Of a DNA stretch of 13,936 bases, positions 6,502 through 13,936 are shown piece after piece. The DNA is from Fidelibacterota bacterium TCS55 (GTDB lineage Bacteria > Fidelibacterota > Marinisomatia > Marinisomatales > TCS55), in NCBI GenBank assembly GCA_905182385.1, contig CAJJBS010000029.1:5595-19530 (forward strand). The letters run 5' to 3'. The notes beneath the pieces were generated by a model, which did no database searches, was not told the origin of the DNA, and saw only the letters and a program-made list of their open reading frames with translations. Positions within the stretch are counted from its first letter, which is position 1. Every line of letters starts with the position of its first letter. The translations under genes and the position numbers were made by a program.

Positions 6502-7917
6502 ATGTCACAGATTGAATCTAAAATTAACCATGTCTTTAATGCACAATTAATTAATCGCCAAGCAGTTAGAGAGACAACCTACCTGCAAAGATCAGCTAAG
6601 TTAAAATTAATTGAAACTTGGCTAATAAATCACCGTAAAGAGATACAAGAAGCGATGTTTGCTGATTACAGCAAACCTTCTTCGGAAGTAGACCTTACTG
6701 AGATTTGGTCTTGTGTAACAGAAATTCGCCATTTACGTAGGCAATTAAAAAAATGGATGAGACCAAAAAAAGTTCCTCCAACTTTAATAATGGCAGCGAC
6801 TGATGCTTGGATTCAAAATGAACCTAAAGGTGTCGTCTTAATTATTGCCCCATGGAATTTCCCATTTAGTTTAACTATTGGTCCTCTTGTTTGTGCTATT
6901 GCTTCAGGAAATTGCGCTATAGTAAAACCATCTGAATTAACTCCTAATTCATCAAATTTAATGTCAAAAATGGCATTAGAGCTATTTGAAGAGAATGAAG
7001 TATCTTTTATCGAAGGCGATGGAAGTGTTGCACAGACTTTATTAGAAAAGCCATTTCATCATATTTTTTTTACTGGAAGTCCAAAAATTGGTAGAATTGT
7101 TATGGAAAAAGCTGCCAAAAATTTATCAACTCTTACATTAGAGCTAGGTGGAAAATCGCCAACAATTGTAGATAAAACTGCTAATTTAAAAGATGCAGCA
7201 AAGAAAATTTCTTGGGGTAAATTTCTTAATTGCGGTCAAATTTGCTTAGCTCCAGATTACCTATTAGTCCATGAATCGGTTAAAGAAAAATTATTATTAA
7301 ACCTTAAAACGATTGCTTTAAAACAATTTGGGGGTGAGAATGGATCTTCAAAAGAATCTAAAGATTATTCTAGAATAGTAAATAATAAGCATTATTCGCG
7401 TCTAAAGGGTTTAATTCAAAAAAGCACACTAGGAGGAGCTCAATTATTTATGGGAGGAGAAAGCGATAGTTCTTCAAATTATATAGCTCCAACTATTTTA
7501 ACAGATATTGATAAAGATTCTCCTATAATGTCTGAAGAAATTTTTGGACCTATTCTTCCTGTTATAACCTTTAATGAGTTAAAAGAAGCGACAGATTTTA
7601 TTAACGAACAGCCTAAGCCATTAGGCTTATATATTTTTAGTAAAAAAACAAAAAATATTGATTTTATTTTAGACAATACATCTGCGGGTGGGACTTGTAT
7701 TAATGATACTATTTTACATTACATGCATTTGAACCTTCCTTTTGGCGGAATTAATACAAGTGGTTTTGGTAGGACACGTGGATTCGCAGGATTTCAAGCT
7801 TTTTCTAATCAACGTTCTATTATGAAGCAGTCTTCACTTAGCCTTATGAAACTTCTTTACCCACCTTACACCAAAAATGTTAAACGGCTTATTAAATTAG
7901 CCCTTAGATACTTTTAA
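6502..7917 (+). CDS. NAD(P)-dependent aldehyde dehydrogenase, class 3 / fatty- or coniferyl-aldehyde type
   Basis: A 471-residue member of the ALDH superfamily, oxidising an aldehyde to the carboxylic acid. The cofactor region has IIAPWNFPF, then KPSELTP, then the FFTGSPKIG motif. The general base is E214 in LELGGK and the catalytic nucleophile is C248 in GQICLAPDY, spaced 34 residues as in the family. PIMSEEIFGPILPV, and LPFGGINTSGFGRTRG follow. The length, the missing N-terminal extension of class 1/2 enzymes, and the ending SLMKLLYPPYTKNVKRLIK point to class 3, which includes fatty, benzaldehyde and coniferyl aldehyde dehydrogenases. Substrate cannot be told. The start ATG 6502 has no clear ribosome binding site. 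Confidence 0.93.
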   Translation: MSQIESKINHVFNAQLINRQAVRETTYLQRSAKLKLIETWLINHRKEIQEAMFADYSKPSSEVDLTEIWSCVTEIRHLRRQLKKWMRPKKVPPTLIMAATDAWIQNEPKGVVLIIAPWNFPFSLTIGPLVCAIASGNCAIVKPSELTPNSSNLMSKMALELFEENEVSFIEGDGSVAQTLLEKPFHHIFFTGSPKIGRIVMEKAAKNLSTLTLELGGKSPTIVDKTANLKDAAKKISWGKFLNCGQICLAPDYLLVHESVKEKLLLNLKTIALKQFGGENGSSKESKDYSRIVNNKHYSRLKGLIQKSTLGGAQLFMGGESDSSSNYIAPTILTDIDKDSPIMSEEIFGPILPVITFNELKEATDFINEQPKPLGLYIFSKKTKNIDFILDNTSAGGTCINDTILHYMHLNLPFGGINTSGFGRTRGFAGFQAFSNQRSIMKQSSLSLMKLLYPPYTKNVKRLIKLALRYF

Positions 7918-7943
7918 TTATACACACTGATAATATGACTAGG

Positions 7944-7971
7944 TTATAAATTAGTGTCTACTTGTTATAAT
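7944..7971 (+). promoter_or_regulatory. Candidate extended -10 promoter for the pirin gene
   Basis: TGTTATAAT (7963-7971) has a consensus TATAAT preceded by TG and one base, an extended -10. A weak TTATAA lies at 7944-7949, 16 nt upstream. The start codon is 45 nt downstream. Chance matches are common at this base composition. Confidence 0.35.
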
Positions 7972-8016
7972 TAGTAAAGTAAAATAATTTCATACTTATT
8001 AAAATGAGAATTTTTT

Positions 8017-8841
8017 ATGAATAGAAATGTACAATCAATTATTAAAGGAATTAAAACAAGTGATGGTGCTGGAGTAAACCTCACTCGTATTATAGGTAGC
8101 CCTGAATTAAATATGTTAGATCCATTTTTACTATTAGATGAATTTGGCAGCGAAGACCCTAATGATTATATCGCAGGTTTTCCACCTCATCCCCATAGAG
8201 GTTTTGAAACAATAACTTATATGTTAAATGGGAAATTTAGGCATAAAGACTCTGCCGGTAATGAAGGCTTTCTAACTGATGGTTCAGTACAATGGATGAC
8301 AGCTGGAAAAGGAGTTATTCATAGTGAAATGCCTGAGCAAACTGATGGATTAATTAAAGGTTTTCAACTTTGGTTAAATCTGCCTAAAGAAAAAAAAATG
8401 ATATCTCCAAAATATAACGATATTAATGCGGATGAAATTCCAATCGTAAATTTTAAAAATGGAAAAATAAAAATAATTTCAGGAAAACATCTAGGAATTA
8501 GTGGCCCAGGTAAGCCGCATACTGGTATGTTATATTTTGACATTCTTTTAGATATTGGTTCTGATTTAATTTTGCCAATTGAAAATGGGTGGAATGGTTT
8601 CATTTATGTTTATAGTGGAAGTATTAATATTCTAGATAAAGAAATTAATAAAAACCATCTCGCAGTTTTAACTCAGGAAGGTGAATTAAAATTGCATTCT
8701 AAAGAAGAAGACTCTAGATTTATTTTAGTTGCAGGAGAGCCCTTAAATGAGCCTGTTGCTCGTGGAGGACCTTTTGTTATGAATACTAAAAGTGAAATAT
8801 TGCAGGCTTTTTCGGATTATGAAGAAGGAAGATTTGCTTAA
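8017..8841 (+). CDS. Pirin family protein
   Basis: A 274-residue bicupin. The first cupin has the family iron site: H58 and H60 in FPPHPHRGFETITYML, H102 and E104 in GKGVIHSEMP, in the spacing of human pirin (H56, H58, H101, E103). The N-terminus has LDPFLLLDEF, and GFQLWLNLPKEKK follows the site, both hallmarks. The C-terminal cupin ends with LVAGEPLNEPVARGGPFVMNT, another family signature. Some bacterial pirins are quercetin dioxygenases and others bind enzymes as regulators, so the role here is unknown. It is probably cytoplasmic. The start ATG 8017 matches the family N-terminus. The msrB gene begins 19 nt after its stop, suggesting a shared transcript. Confidence 0.94.
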   Translation: MNRNVQSIIKGIKTSDGAGVNLTRIIGSPELNMLDPFLLLDEFGSEDPNDYIAGFPPHPHRGFETITYMLNGKFRHKDSAGNEGFLTDGSVQWMTAGKGVIHSEMPEQTDGLIKGFQLWLNLPKEKKMISPKYNDINADEIPIVNFKNGKIKIISGKHLGISGPGKPHTGMLYFDILLDIGSDLILPIENGWNGFIYVYSGSINILDKEINKNHLAVLTQEGELKLHSKEEDSRFILVAGEPLNEPVARGGPFVMNTKSEILQAFSDYEEGRFA

Positions 8842-8860
8842 ATTTATAAGAAAGTTAAAT

Positions 8861-9352
8861 ATGAGAATTTTTTCAATAATAATTGGGCTTTCAATCACTG
8901 GAATGACTTTAATTGGTCAAACTAGTGAAAAAAAATCTAAAGGATTTATAATGGATAAAGTAGTTAAATCAGATAAAGAATGGCAAACTTGCCTTACACC
9001 AGAAGAATACCAAATTCTTAGAGAGCAAGGAACAGAAAGCGCTTTTACAGGAGAATATTACAATCATAAAGAAGAAGGTACTTATACTTGTGCCGGTTGT
9101 GATAATAAATTATTTAGTTCTGATACTAAATATGACTCTGGTTCTGGTTGGCCAGCTTTCTTTGATTCTTTAGATGAAACTAAAGTGAATATAAAAAGAG
9201 ATTTAAGCTACGGTATGATTAGAACTGAAATAACTTGTGCAAAATGTGATTCACACCTTGGTCATGTTTTTGAAGATGGTCCAAAGCCAACGGGGTTACG
9301 CTATTGTGTAAATTCAGTATCCCTAAACTTTACTCCAAAAAAAACTGACTAA
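8861..9352 (+). CDS. msrB: Exported peptide-methionine (R)-S-oxide reductase
   Basis: A 163-residue MsrB that reduces methionine-R-sulfoxide in proteins. I chose ATG 8861 over an in-frame ATG at 8792, which would overlap pirin by 50 nt. From 8861 the protein starts with a good signal peptide (MRIFSIIIGLSITGMTLIG, then Gln20), so it likely works in the periplasm. The zinc cysteines are C77-x-x-C80 and C126-x-x-C129. The core motifs TYTCAGC, SGSGWPAF and HLGHVF are intact. The catalytic residue C149 is in RYCVNS, encoded by TGT, so this is a cysteine form, not a selenoprotein. C44 in EWQTCLTPEEY might act as resolving cysteine; that is inference. Electron supply in the periplasm is not visible here. 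Confidence 0.95.
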   Translation: MRIFSIIIGLSITGMTLIGQTSEKKSKGFIMDKVVKSDKEWQTCLTPEEYQILREQGTESAFTGEYYNHKEEGTYTCAGCDNKLFSSDTKYDSGSGWPAFFDSLDETKVNIKRDLSYGMIRTEITCAKCDSHLGHVFEDGPKPTGLRYCVNSVSLNFTPKKTD

Positions 9353-9356
9353 ATTA

Positions 9357-9580
9357 TTGAGTAATTAAAGCCACTGTCTTGATTGCAAATTTGAGCTAAT
9401 TCGCATTCATTATTGCTTTTAAAATTATCATTCCAGCCTTTTAACTTTGAGGCTATTATCCTCTGGTAAATCTTAGGTGATTATATGTGTTAGATTTTAT
9501 ATAAAGCTTAGTCCCACTTTCAGGTATTGGAAACAGTTTCAAAAGAGCTAAATTATCATTGTGTTTAAATAATTATAAAG
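9357..9580 (-). pseudogene. Possible decayed coding remnant on the minus strand
   Basis: The 237-nt gap between msrB and the next gene has no plus-strand gene. On the minus strand two overlapping frames read like protein. One, from about 9574 to 9466, contains NLALLKLFPIPESGTKLY. The other, from about 9479 to 9357, contains ASKLKGWNDNFKSNNECE and ends in TAG. Joining them needs a single frameshift near 9480. Neither has an ATG start, and I do not recognise a family. They may be the tail of a degraded gene, or chance open frames. Confidence 0.2.
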
Positions 9581-9589
9581 GTTTTTTAT

Positions 9590-9688
9590 ATGGAATATTT
9601 ATATTTTTTAATTGGATGGACTCTTTCTTTCGGTGGACTTTATGCTGTTCGTAAAATCTTACTTATTGCAGAGAAACATGAAGTTTAA
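9590..9688 (+). CDS. 32-residue single-pass membrane peptide
   Basis: ATG 9590 to TAA 9688 encodes 32 residues preceded by AAAGG (9577-9581). Residues 4-20 (LYFLIGWTLSFGGLYAV) form one hydrophobic segment, followed by Arg-Lys and a charged tail (AEKHEV), which would place the C-terminus in the cytoplasm. It is followed 24 nt later by the glutaredoxin gene, so they are likely co-transcribed. Function is unknown. Being so short it needs comparison with relatives to confirm coding. Confidence 0.5.
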   Translation: MEYLYFLIGWTLSFGGLYAVRKILLIAEKHEV

Positions 9689-9712
9689 TCATAATTAAAA
9701 TTTTTTAAATAA

Positions 9713-9937
9713 ATGAAAAAAATTAAAATATATACTACTAATTGGTGTAGTTATTGTAATCTTGCAAAACGTTTTTTTGATGAAAAAGGGTGGGATTACG
9801 AAGAGATTAATATTGAAAAATTAGGTTGGGATAGATCTAAGCTTTTAGAAGTTGGTTTAGCTACAACAGTGCCTCAAATTGTAATTGATGGTCAGGCTAT
9901 TGGTGGTTATGACGAATTAATCAAAATCCATAATTAG
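9713..9937 (+). CDS. Glutaredoxin (dithiol, C-S-Y-C)
   Basis: A 74-residue thioredoxin-fold protein, one of the shortest glutaredoxin types. The active site is C12-S-Y-C15 in TTNWCSYCNLAKRFF. The cis-proline motif TVPQIVIDGQ and the glutathione-binding G-G-Y-D-E-L follow in standard order. It reduces disulfides or glutathione-mixed disulfides in the cytoplasm, using glutathione or a thioredoxin-like donor. It lies between the small membrane peptide (24 nt before) and the aminotransferase (18 nt after). No ribosome binding site is evident before ATG 9713. Confidence 0.93.
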   Translation: MKKIKIYTTNWCSYCNLAKRFFDEKGWDYEEINIEKLGWDRSKLLEVGLATTVPQIVIDGQAIGGYDELIKIHN

Positions 9938-9955
9938 AAAAACTTATTGTAAACA

Positions 9956-11194
9956 ATGATGAATGCTTTCTTAAGCCACGTACCTCCTATGGGTATCTAT
10001 GAGACATTATATGCATTCAGGGACACTTTTGGTAGCTTTATGGGCACTGAAGGTACGCATCCGTGGTCTCAAGGCTTTCCGCTGACTTCACAATTAAAAA
10101 AGTTCGGTGGGCCAGAGCTGCCAAAGAGTATTGATATTACTTGGGAAGATCGATTATACCCAAAGGCTTGGGGTCACCCTAAACTACGCGATGCCATTGT
10201 TGAGTATTATAACACGCAATATAGATCAACAATTACAGCTGAAAATGTGATGATATTCTCTGGAGGTCGTCCTGGGATTTATACTGTGCTTGCATTTTTA
10301 AAAAAACATGTAACGGTACGGATCGGAAATATTGAGTGGCCTGCATATCTTGATATAATGGCACAAACCAAAACAAACTATGAGATAGTTCCTTTTACAA
10401 AAGAGAACAACTTTCATCCAAAAAATAGAGAATACTTTAGTCGGAAAAATTCAGATAAGGAAACCTCAATTCTTCCCATTATATCAAACCCTCAAAACCC
10501 TTCAGGCCAAACACGCTGGGGTGAAGAACTTCGTGAACTTATCGAAATTGCTGAGCAGCCAAAGAATGGTCTTTTACTTGATGAGGCATATGAGATGTTC
10601 CACTCTCCGTCAGTTAGTGGCATTGAATTCATTAAGGATCTAGATAATAGCAATATTTTTCTTTCTGGTGCTTGTACAAAGGGGTTACAATCCCCAGGTA
10701 TTCGTATTGGCTGGATTATTGCGAGTAAGTCAAATATAGAAATTTTGGCTAATTATTCAAGTTTTGGCATGGGTGGTGTAAGCCATCCTTCTCAACATTA
10801 TGCAATTAAGCTCCTCAATCCTAGTCGTGTTAAGAAAGCACGCAAAGCGGTAGAAGAACATTATAATTGGCAACGTGAGCGATATGGTAAAGCATTCAAA
10901 GAAATGGGCATAAGCGTTTATACTGGTAATGGAGGTTTTTATCACTGGCTCGAGTTACCAGAAGGTATGACTAGTAATGAACTTAACAAGCGACTTTTCA
11001 AGCGCGGTGCCGCAATTCTTTGTGCTTTTGACTGTGATATGGGACGTCCTCATTCGAAAGACCCCAGCTATATAACACCTTATGCCAGATTCTTTCGATT
11101 TTCTTTCGGACCTCTTCTGCCTGAAACTTTTGAAGCAGATATTAATCTTTTCAGTGAAGTTTATGAGATATACAAAGAAGAAGCTCTAGGTTAA
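9956..11194 (+). CDS. PLP-dependent aminotransferase, class I/II
   Basis: A 412-residue fold-type I aminotransferase. The PLP-lysine is K242 in GACTKGLQSPGIRIGW, the phosphate/pyridoxal motifs are ISNPQNPSG and LLLDEAYEMF, and a C-terminal arginine in ARFFRFSFG likely binds the substrate carboxylate. The family covers aspartate, aromatic and alanine aminotransferases; the substrate here cannot be read. The N-terminus (HVPPMGIYETLYAFRD) is distinctive. By counting several lines, the gene is about 40-50% G+C in its first part and near 40% overall, versus about 30% in neighbours, with more CGC/CTG codons, hinting at transfer from another lineage. Adjacent ATGs at 9956 and 9959 both lack a ribosome binding site. 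It lies 18 nt after glutaredoxin, but the linkage may be incidental. Confidence 0.9.
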   Translation: MMNAFLSHVPPMGIYETLYAFRDTFGSFMGTEGTHPWSQGFPLTSQLKKFGGPELPKSIDITWEDRLYPKAWGHPKLRDAIVEYYNTQYRSTITAENVMIFSGGRPGIYTVLAFLKKHVTVRIGNIEWPAYLDIMAQTKTNYEIVPFTKENNFHPKNREYFSRKNSDKETSILPIISNPQNPSGQTRWGEELRELIEIAEQPKNGLLLDEAYEMFHSPSVSGIEFIKDLDNSNIFLSGACTKGLQSPGIRIGWIIASKSNIEILANYSSFGMGGVSHPSQHYAIKLLNPSRVKKARKAVEEHYNWQRERYGKAFKEMGISVYTGNGGFYHWLELPEGMTSNELNKRLFKRGAAILCAFDCDMGRPHSKDPSYITPYARFFRFSFGPLLPETFEADINLFSEVYEIYKEEALG

Positions 11195-11200
11195 TTCTTT

Positions 11201-11217
11201 AAACTAATTAATAGTTT
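11201..11217 (+). terminator. Weak stem-loop after the aminotransferase
   Basis: AAACTA (11201-11206), a 5-nt loop and TAGTTT (11212-11217), followed by a T-rich stretch, lie 7 nt after the stop. A 6-bp AT-rich stem is marginal, so this is a weak terminator at best. Confidence 0.22.
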
Positions 11218-11338
11218 TATGATTTTCTCTTAATCTAATCATAATTAAATCATTTATTTTTATTTTGCTTAAAGAGTTGATTCATTTTACACTCATTACT
11301 TATTAGTTGGCGTAATTTGAACATAATGAGGTTTTATA

Positions 11339-12841
11339 ATGACTAATTCAACACCAAGATTTTCTTCTAGATTTACTTTCTTAGTTAGTGCACTAGGAAT
11401 TGCAGTTGGTACTGGTAATATTTGGAGGTTTCCACGAATTGCTGCTTCAAATGGAGGAGATGATGGAGCAGGAAGCTTTCTTATTGCTTGGATCACTTTT
11501 CTATTTTTGTGGAGCATTCCTTTAATTATTGTTGAGTACGTTATGGGAAGGACTTCAAGGAAAGGTACAGTGGGAGCATTTGTACATTTTATGGGTAAGC
11601 CATTTGCATTTTTAGGTGGATTTATAGGTTTTGTTGCAGCGGCGATTGCTTTCTATTATTCAGTGGTTGTGGGTTGGAATATTTATTATTTCGGTAGCAT
11701 GACTTTTTCAGATTTACCTGCGACAACAGATGGTTCTTGGGAACTATGGAATAATTTTCAAAACAGTTCTTTTCCAATTATGTTTCATGGAATTGCAATG
11801 AGCATTGGAGGGCTTGCCATTTATAAAGGTGTCTCTTCAATTGAAAAAGTAAATAAAGTATTAATTCCTACACTTTTAGCGATTGTATTACTTTGTGTAT
11901 TTAGAGCACTATCTTTACCGGGCTCAATGGCTGGAGTCTCTTACCTTTTTACACCGGAATGGTCTCAATTAAAAGATCCTAGAATTTGGCTTGATGCTCT
12001 AACACAAAATGCATGGGATACAGGTGCTGGTTGGGGACTGTTCATGACTTATGCTATATATATTCGAAGACGTTATGGAATAATTAAAAATGCATTTATG
12101 ACTGCAATTGGGAACAATATTGTATCATTGTTAGCAGCAATTATGATTTTTAGCACAGTATTTTCAATTCTTGGAAATGATATGAATATGTCTAAACCTG
12201 AGATTTTAGAGATTATGAAAGCTTCTGGTCCTGGATCTACAGGCTTAACATTTATATGGATGCCTCAACTCTTTGCTAAAATGTCATTTGGGAAACCTTT
12301 AGCGATCTTATTTTTTCTTGGATTAACATTTGCTGGTTTTTCATCTTTGATGTCAATGCTTGAACTAGCTGTTCGAAATCTAATCGATTTTGGTGTTAAG
12401 CGATCCACAGCAGTTGGTTGGATTGTAGGAGTATGTTTTATTATGGGTATTCCATCTGCTAATAATTTAGAAATTTTAGGTAATCAGGATTTTGTTTGGG
12501 GCATTGCACTTATGCTTGCAGGTGTTTTTGTAGCTTTTGCTGCGATTAAATATGGTTTAAGTCGTATAATTATTGAAATCAGCGCAGAAAGTAAAGATGA
12601 TTGGGCTTTCCCTATTTGGTGGGCACCAGTAATTAATTACGTTGTACCCATAATAGGTATTACTATTTTTAGTTGGTGGATGTGGTTATCAGCAACAGTT
12701 TATGCTCCAGATGATTGGTATGACCCTACAAATTATTATAGTGTTGCTACTTGTTTAGTGCAGTGGGGTATTGTTCTTATAATCTTTTATGGATTAAACA
12801 ATTGGATTAATCAGCGCCTTGACAATCCTCTCGATAATTAA
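11339..12841 (+). CDS. Neurotransmitter:sodium symporter family (NSS/SNF) transporter
   Basis: A 500-residue multi-pass membrane protein of the LeuT fold, importing an amino acid or similar solute with sodium. The first helix carries the NSS signature GIAVGTGNIWRFPRIAASNGG, including the unwound substrate/sodium site. Several hydrophobic segments of about 20 residues follow, and around a dozen can be counted. TM6 is likely AWDTGAGWGLFMTYAIY. A DDGAG insertion after NGG (usually NGGGAF) is an oddity. The last segment is LVQWGIVLIIFYGLNNWI. TGAGGT at 11325-11330, 8 nt before the ATG, is a probable ribosome binding site. It appears to be a single-gene unit, with over 140 nt upstream and 219 nt downstream. 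Substrate cannot be deduced. Confidence 0.92.
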   Translation: MTNSTPRFSSRFTFLVSALGIAVGTGNIWRFPRIAASNGGDDGAGSFLIAWITFLFLWSIPLIIVEYVMGRTSRKGTVGAFVHFMGKPFAFLGGFIGFVAAAIAFYYSVVVGWNIYYFGSMTFSDLPATTDGSWELWNNFQNSSFPIMFHGIAMSIGGLAIYKGVSSIEKVNKVLIPTLLAIVLLCVFRALSLPGSMAGVSYLFTPEWSQLKDPRIWLDALTQNAWDTGAGWGLFMTYAIYIRRRYGIIKNAFMTAIGNNIVSLLAAIMIFSTVFSILGNDMNMSKPEILEIMKASGPGSTGLTFIWMPQLFAKMSFGKPLAILFFLGLTFAGFSSLMSMLELAVRNLIDFGVKRSTAVGWIVGVCFIMGIPSANNLEILGNQDFVWGIALMLAGVFVAFAAIKYGLSRIIIEISAESKDDWAFPIWWAPVINYVVPIIGITIFSWWMWLSATVYAPDDWYDPTNYYSVATCLVQWGIVLIIFYGLNNWINQRLDNPLDN

Positions 12842-12857
12842 TAGTAATTAATAAATT

Positions 12858-12885
12858 TTTCAAATGATTGGAGTTTGATTTGAAA
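12858..12885 (+). terminator. Possible terminator after the NSS transporter
   Basis: TTTCAAAT (12858-12865) can pair with ATTTGAAA (12878-12885) around a 12-nt loop, followed by TTTATATATTT. It is 17 nt after the stop codon. The stem is AT-rich and no strong T run follows, so confidence is low. The rest of the gap to 13060 shows nothing clear. Confidence 0.28.
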
Positions 12886-13060
12886 TTTATATATTTAAAA
12901 TATTAATTATTAATAAGTTCTTTGAGAAAGAAACTCAACTCTAGTTTCTATAAAATAATGAGATAAAAACGCTCATAACGCTTTTATGCTTGTTTAGTTT
13001 AATATATCTATATAAAATCAAGTGCAATTGTTGGTTAAAAATTAGTTGGAGCAGTGATAT

Positions 13061-13750
13061 ATGGTTTTTTTTAAATTTATTCTAATTTTTATTTTTCAAA
13101 TAGTCTTTGCTAGTTCAGAGAAAAACAATACAGAACCTGTAGAACTTTATAAATTACTTGAAACATCTAAAGGTTGGGAAATTATTGATCAAATTGAAGG
13201 ATATAAATTATTCACTAAAAATATTGAAGATCAAAATTTAAATGCTGTAATGGTTAGCTATGAAACCTCTGTTTCACCTTTAGGTATTCAAGAGGTACTA
13301 ATGGATGTTGAAAATTATGAATCTTTTTTAAGTAGCTCTAGCAAAATGGTTACTAAACAATTAAAAAGAGATAGTAGCGCTGTAGTTGGATATCAATTTA
13401 TTCCAATCAATTTTCCATTTATTAATGATAGACACTATTGTTTTAAATTAATCAAAAATGAAATAAATATCAGAGATTCAAAAACTTTAGTGAAATGGTT
13501 TTTGTTAGAAGAAGACACAAAATTATTAGATAATGAATCGTTAAGTAACGGTGATATTATATACTTAAAATATGGAGCAGGTATTTGGTTGATGGATAGT
13601 GTTGATGAAAATAGAATTAAAATATCCTATAGGTTATTTATGGATCCCGGTGGATCTATTCCTAATTTTCTTACAGAAAAAATTAATAAAATAAGTATAA
13701 TTAATCTCTTCAAAGATGTAATTGCAGAAGCAGAAAGAAGAACTAGTTGA
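13061..13750 (+). CDS. Exported START-domain (lipid-binding) protein
   Basis: A 229-residue protein with a signal peptide (MVFFKFILIFIFQIVFASS, cleavage about residue 18). The body resembles the START/polyketide-cyclase helix-grip fold, which binds a hydrophobic ligand. Features are GWEIIDQIEGYKLFTKNI, VMDVENYESFL-like text near residue 85 (LMDVENYESFL), a central beta sheet with VVGYQFIPINFPFINDRHYCF, then YRLFMDPGGSIPNFLTEKIN and a C-terminal helix ending AEAERRTS. Those middle and late elements (FPF-x-x-DRHY, DPGGS-x-P) are typical of bacterial START proteins. TTGGAG at 13046-13051 is a likely ribosome binding site. The stop TGA overlaps the next start by one base (TGATG), so it is translationally coupled to the lipocalin gene, suggesting a joint role in lipid handling. 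Confidence 0.8.
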   Translation: MVFFKFILIFIFQIVFASSEKNNTEPVELYKLLETSKGWEIIDQIEGYKLFTKNIEDQNLNAVMVSYETSVSPLGIQEVLMDVENYESFLSSSSKMVTKQLKRDSSAVVGYQFIPINFPFINDRHYCFKLIKNEINIRDSKTLVKWFLLEEDTKLLDNESLSNGDIIYLKYGAGIWLMDSVDENRIKISYRLFMDPGGSIPNFLTEKINKISIINLFKDVIAEAERRTS

Positions 13751-13936
13751 TGAATTTTAAATTTATGCTATTAATCATAATTTTATTTAATTATGGTTGT
13801 AATGGAGATAATTCAGAAATTAAAAAAGAATACTCTCGATTAGAAACAGTTGATTATGTAGATATTGAAAAGTTCATGGGAGATTGGTATGTTATAGCAA
13901 ATATTCCAACTTTTATTGAAAAACGAGCAACAAATG
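13750..13936 (+). CDS. blc: Outer-membrane lipocalin (Blc family), 5' part
   Basis: The first 62 codons of a lipocalin, cut by the window end. A short signal peptide (MNFKFMLLIIILFNYG) ends at Cys17; the lipobox is imperfect (Asn at -3) but a lipidated N-terminus is likely. The family signature follows: VDIEKFMGDWYVIANIPTFIEK, with G44-x-W46 and downstream aromatic residues as in E. coli Blc, an outer-membrane lipoprotein that binds fatty acids or lysophospholipids. It starts at A13750 of the preceding TGA. Confidence 0.88.
   Translation, partial: MNFKFMLLIIILFNYGCNGDNSEIKKEYSRLETVDYVDIEKFMGDWYVIANIPTFIEKRATN

Noticed and set aside
8004..8016. 13-nt repeat ATGAGAATTTTTT shared with 8861-8873
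   Set aside because: One copy precedes the pirin start and the other begins msrB; the match is T-rich and short and most likely chance.
8792..8860. Earlier in-frame ATG of msrB at 8792
   Set aside because: It overlaps the end of pirin by 50 nt and hides the signal peptide that begins at 8861.
12932..12948. TTGAG/CTCAA stem before the START gene
   Set aside because: Only 5 bp with no T run and no fit to a known regulatory RNA.

Overview
The window is AT-rich (about 30% G+C by eye), gene-dense DNA from a Gram-negative bacterium. Outer-membrane-type proteins, signal peptides ending in small residue-Gly-Gln, few Shine-Dalgarno sequences and the NSS/SSS-type transporters suggest a marine member of the Fibrobacterota-Chlorobiota-Bacteroidota group, possibly Marinimicrobia (SAR406). 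This taxonomic call is inference; there is no rRNA or marker gene to test it. No phage, IS element, CRISPR array or rRNA was seen.

Layout. 1-474: C-terminal end of a probable sodium:solute symporter. 479-647: a tRNA-Asn(GUU) with a plausible promoter and a clear intrinsic terminator. 719-4902: a homocitrate synthase-like enzyme, a 951-residue exported metalloprotease/propeller/barrel protein and a 50-residue Arg-rich peptide. 4944-5996 (minus strand): an outer-membrane barrel gene whose conventional reading frame hides its true 5' end. 6155-7917: an unknown 104-residue protein and a class 3 aldehyde dehydrogenase. 8017-9352: pirin and an exported MsrB. 9590-11194: a 32-residue membrane peptide, a glutaredoxin and a PLP aminotransferase of unusually high G+C. 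11339-12841: a neurotransmitter:sodium symporter. 13061-13936: an exported START-domain protein overlapping a bacterial lipocalin that runs off the edge.

Main discovery candidate: the minus-strand gene at 4944-5996. Read from ATG 5996 it encodes a signal peptide ending in Tyr-Gly-Gln, then TGA-Ala-Leu-TGA, then the 300-residue barrel in the same frame. A 6-bp hairpin with the tetraloop AGUU lies 17 and 26 nt downstream of the two TGA codons, which fits published bacterial SECIS geometry. The simplest reading is an outer-membrane selenoprotein with an N-terminal U-x-x-U (Cys-x-x-Cys-like) motif. The rest of the protein has no cysteine.

Functional themes are thiol/selenol and aldehyde chemistry (MsrB, glutaredoxin, pirin, ALDH, the candidate selenoprotein), cell-envelope proteins (protease-barrel, lipocalin, START) and sodium-driven uptake. 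Direct cooperation among these genes is not shown by the sequence.
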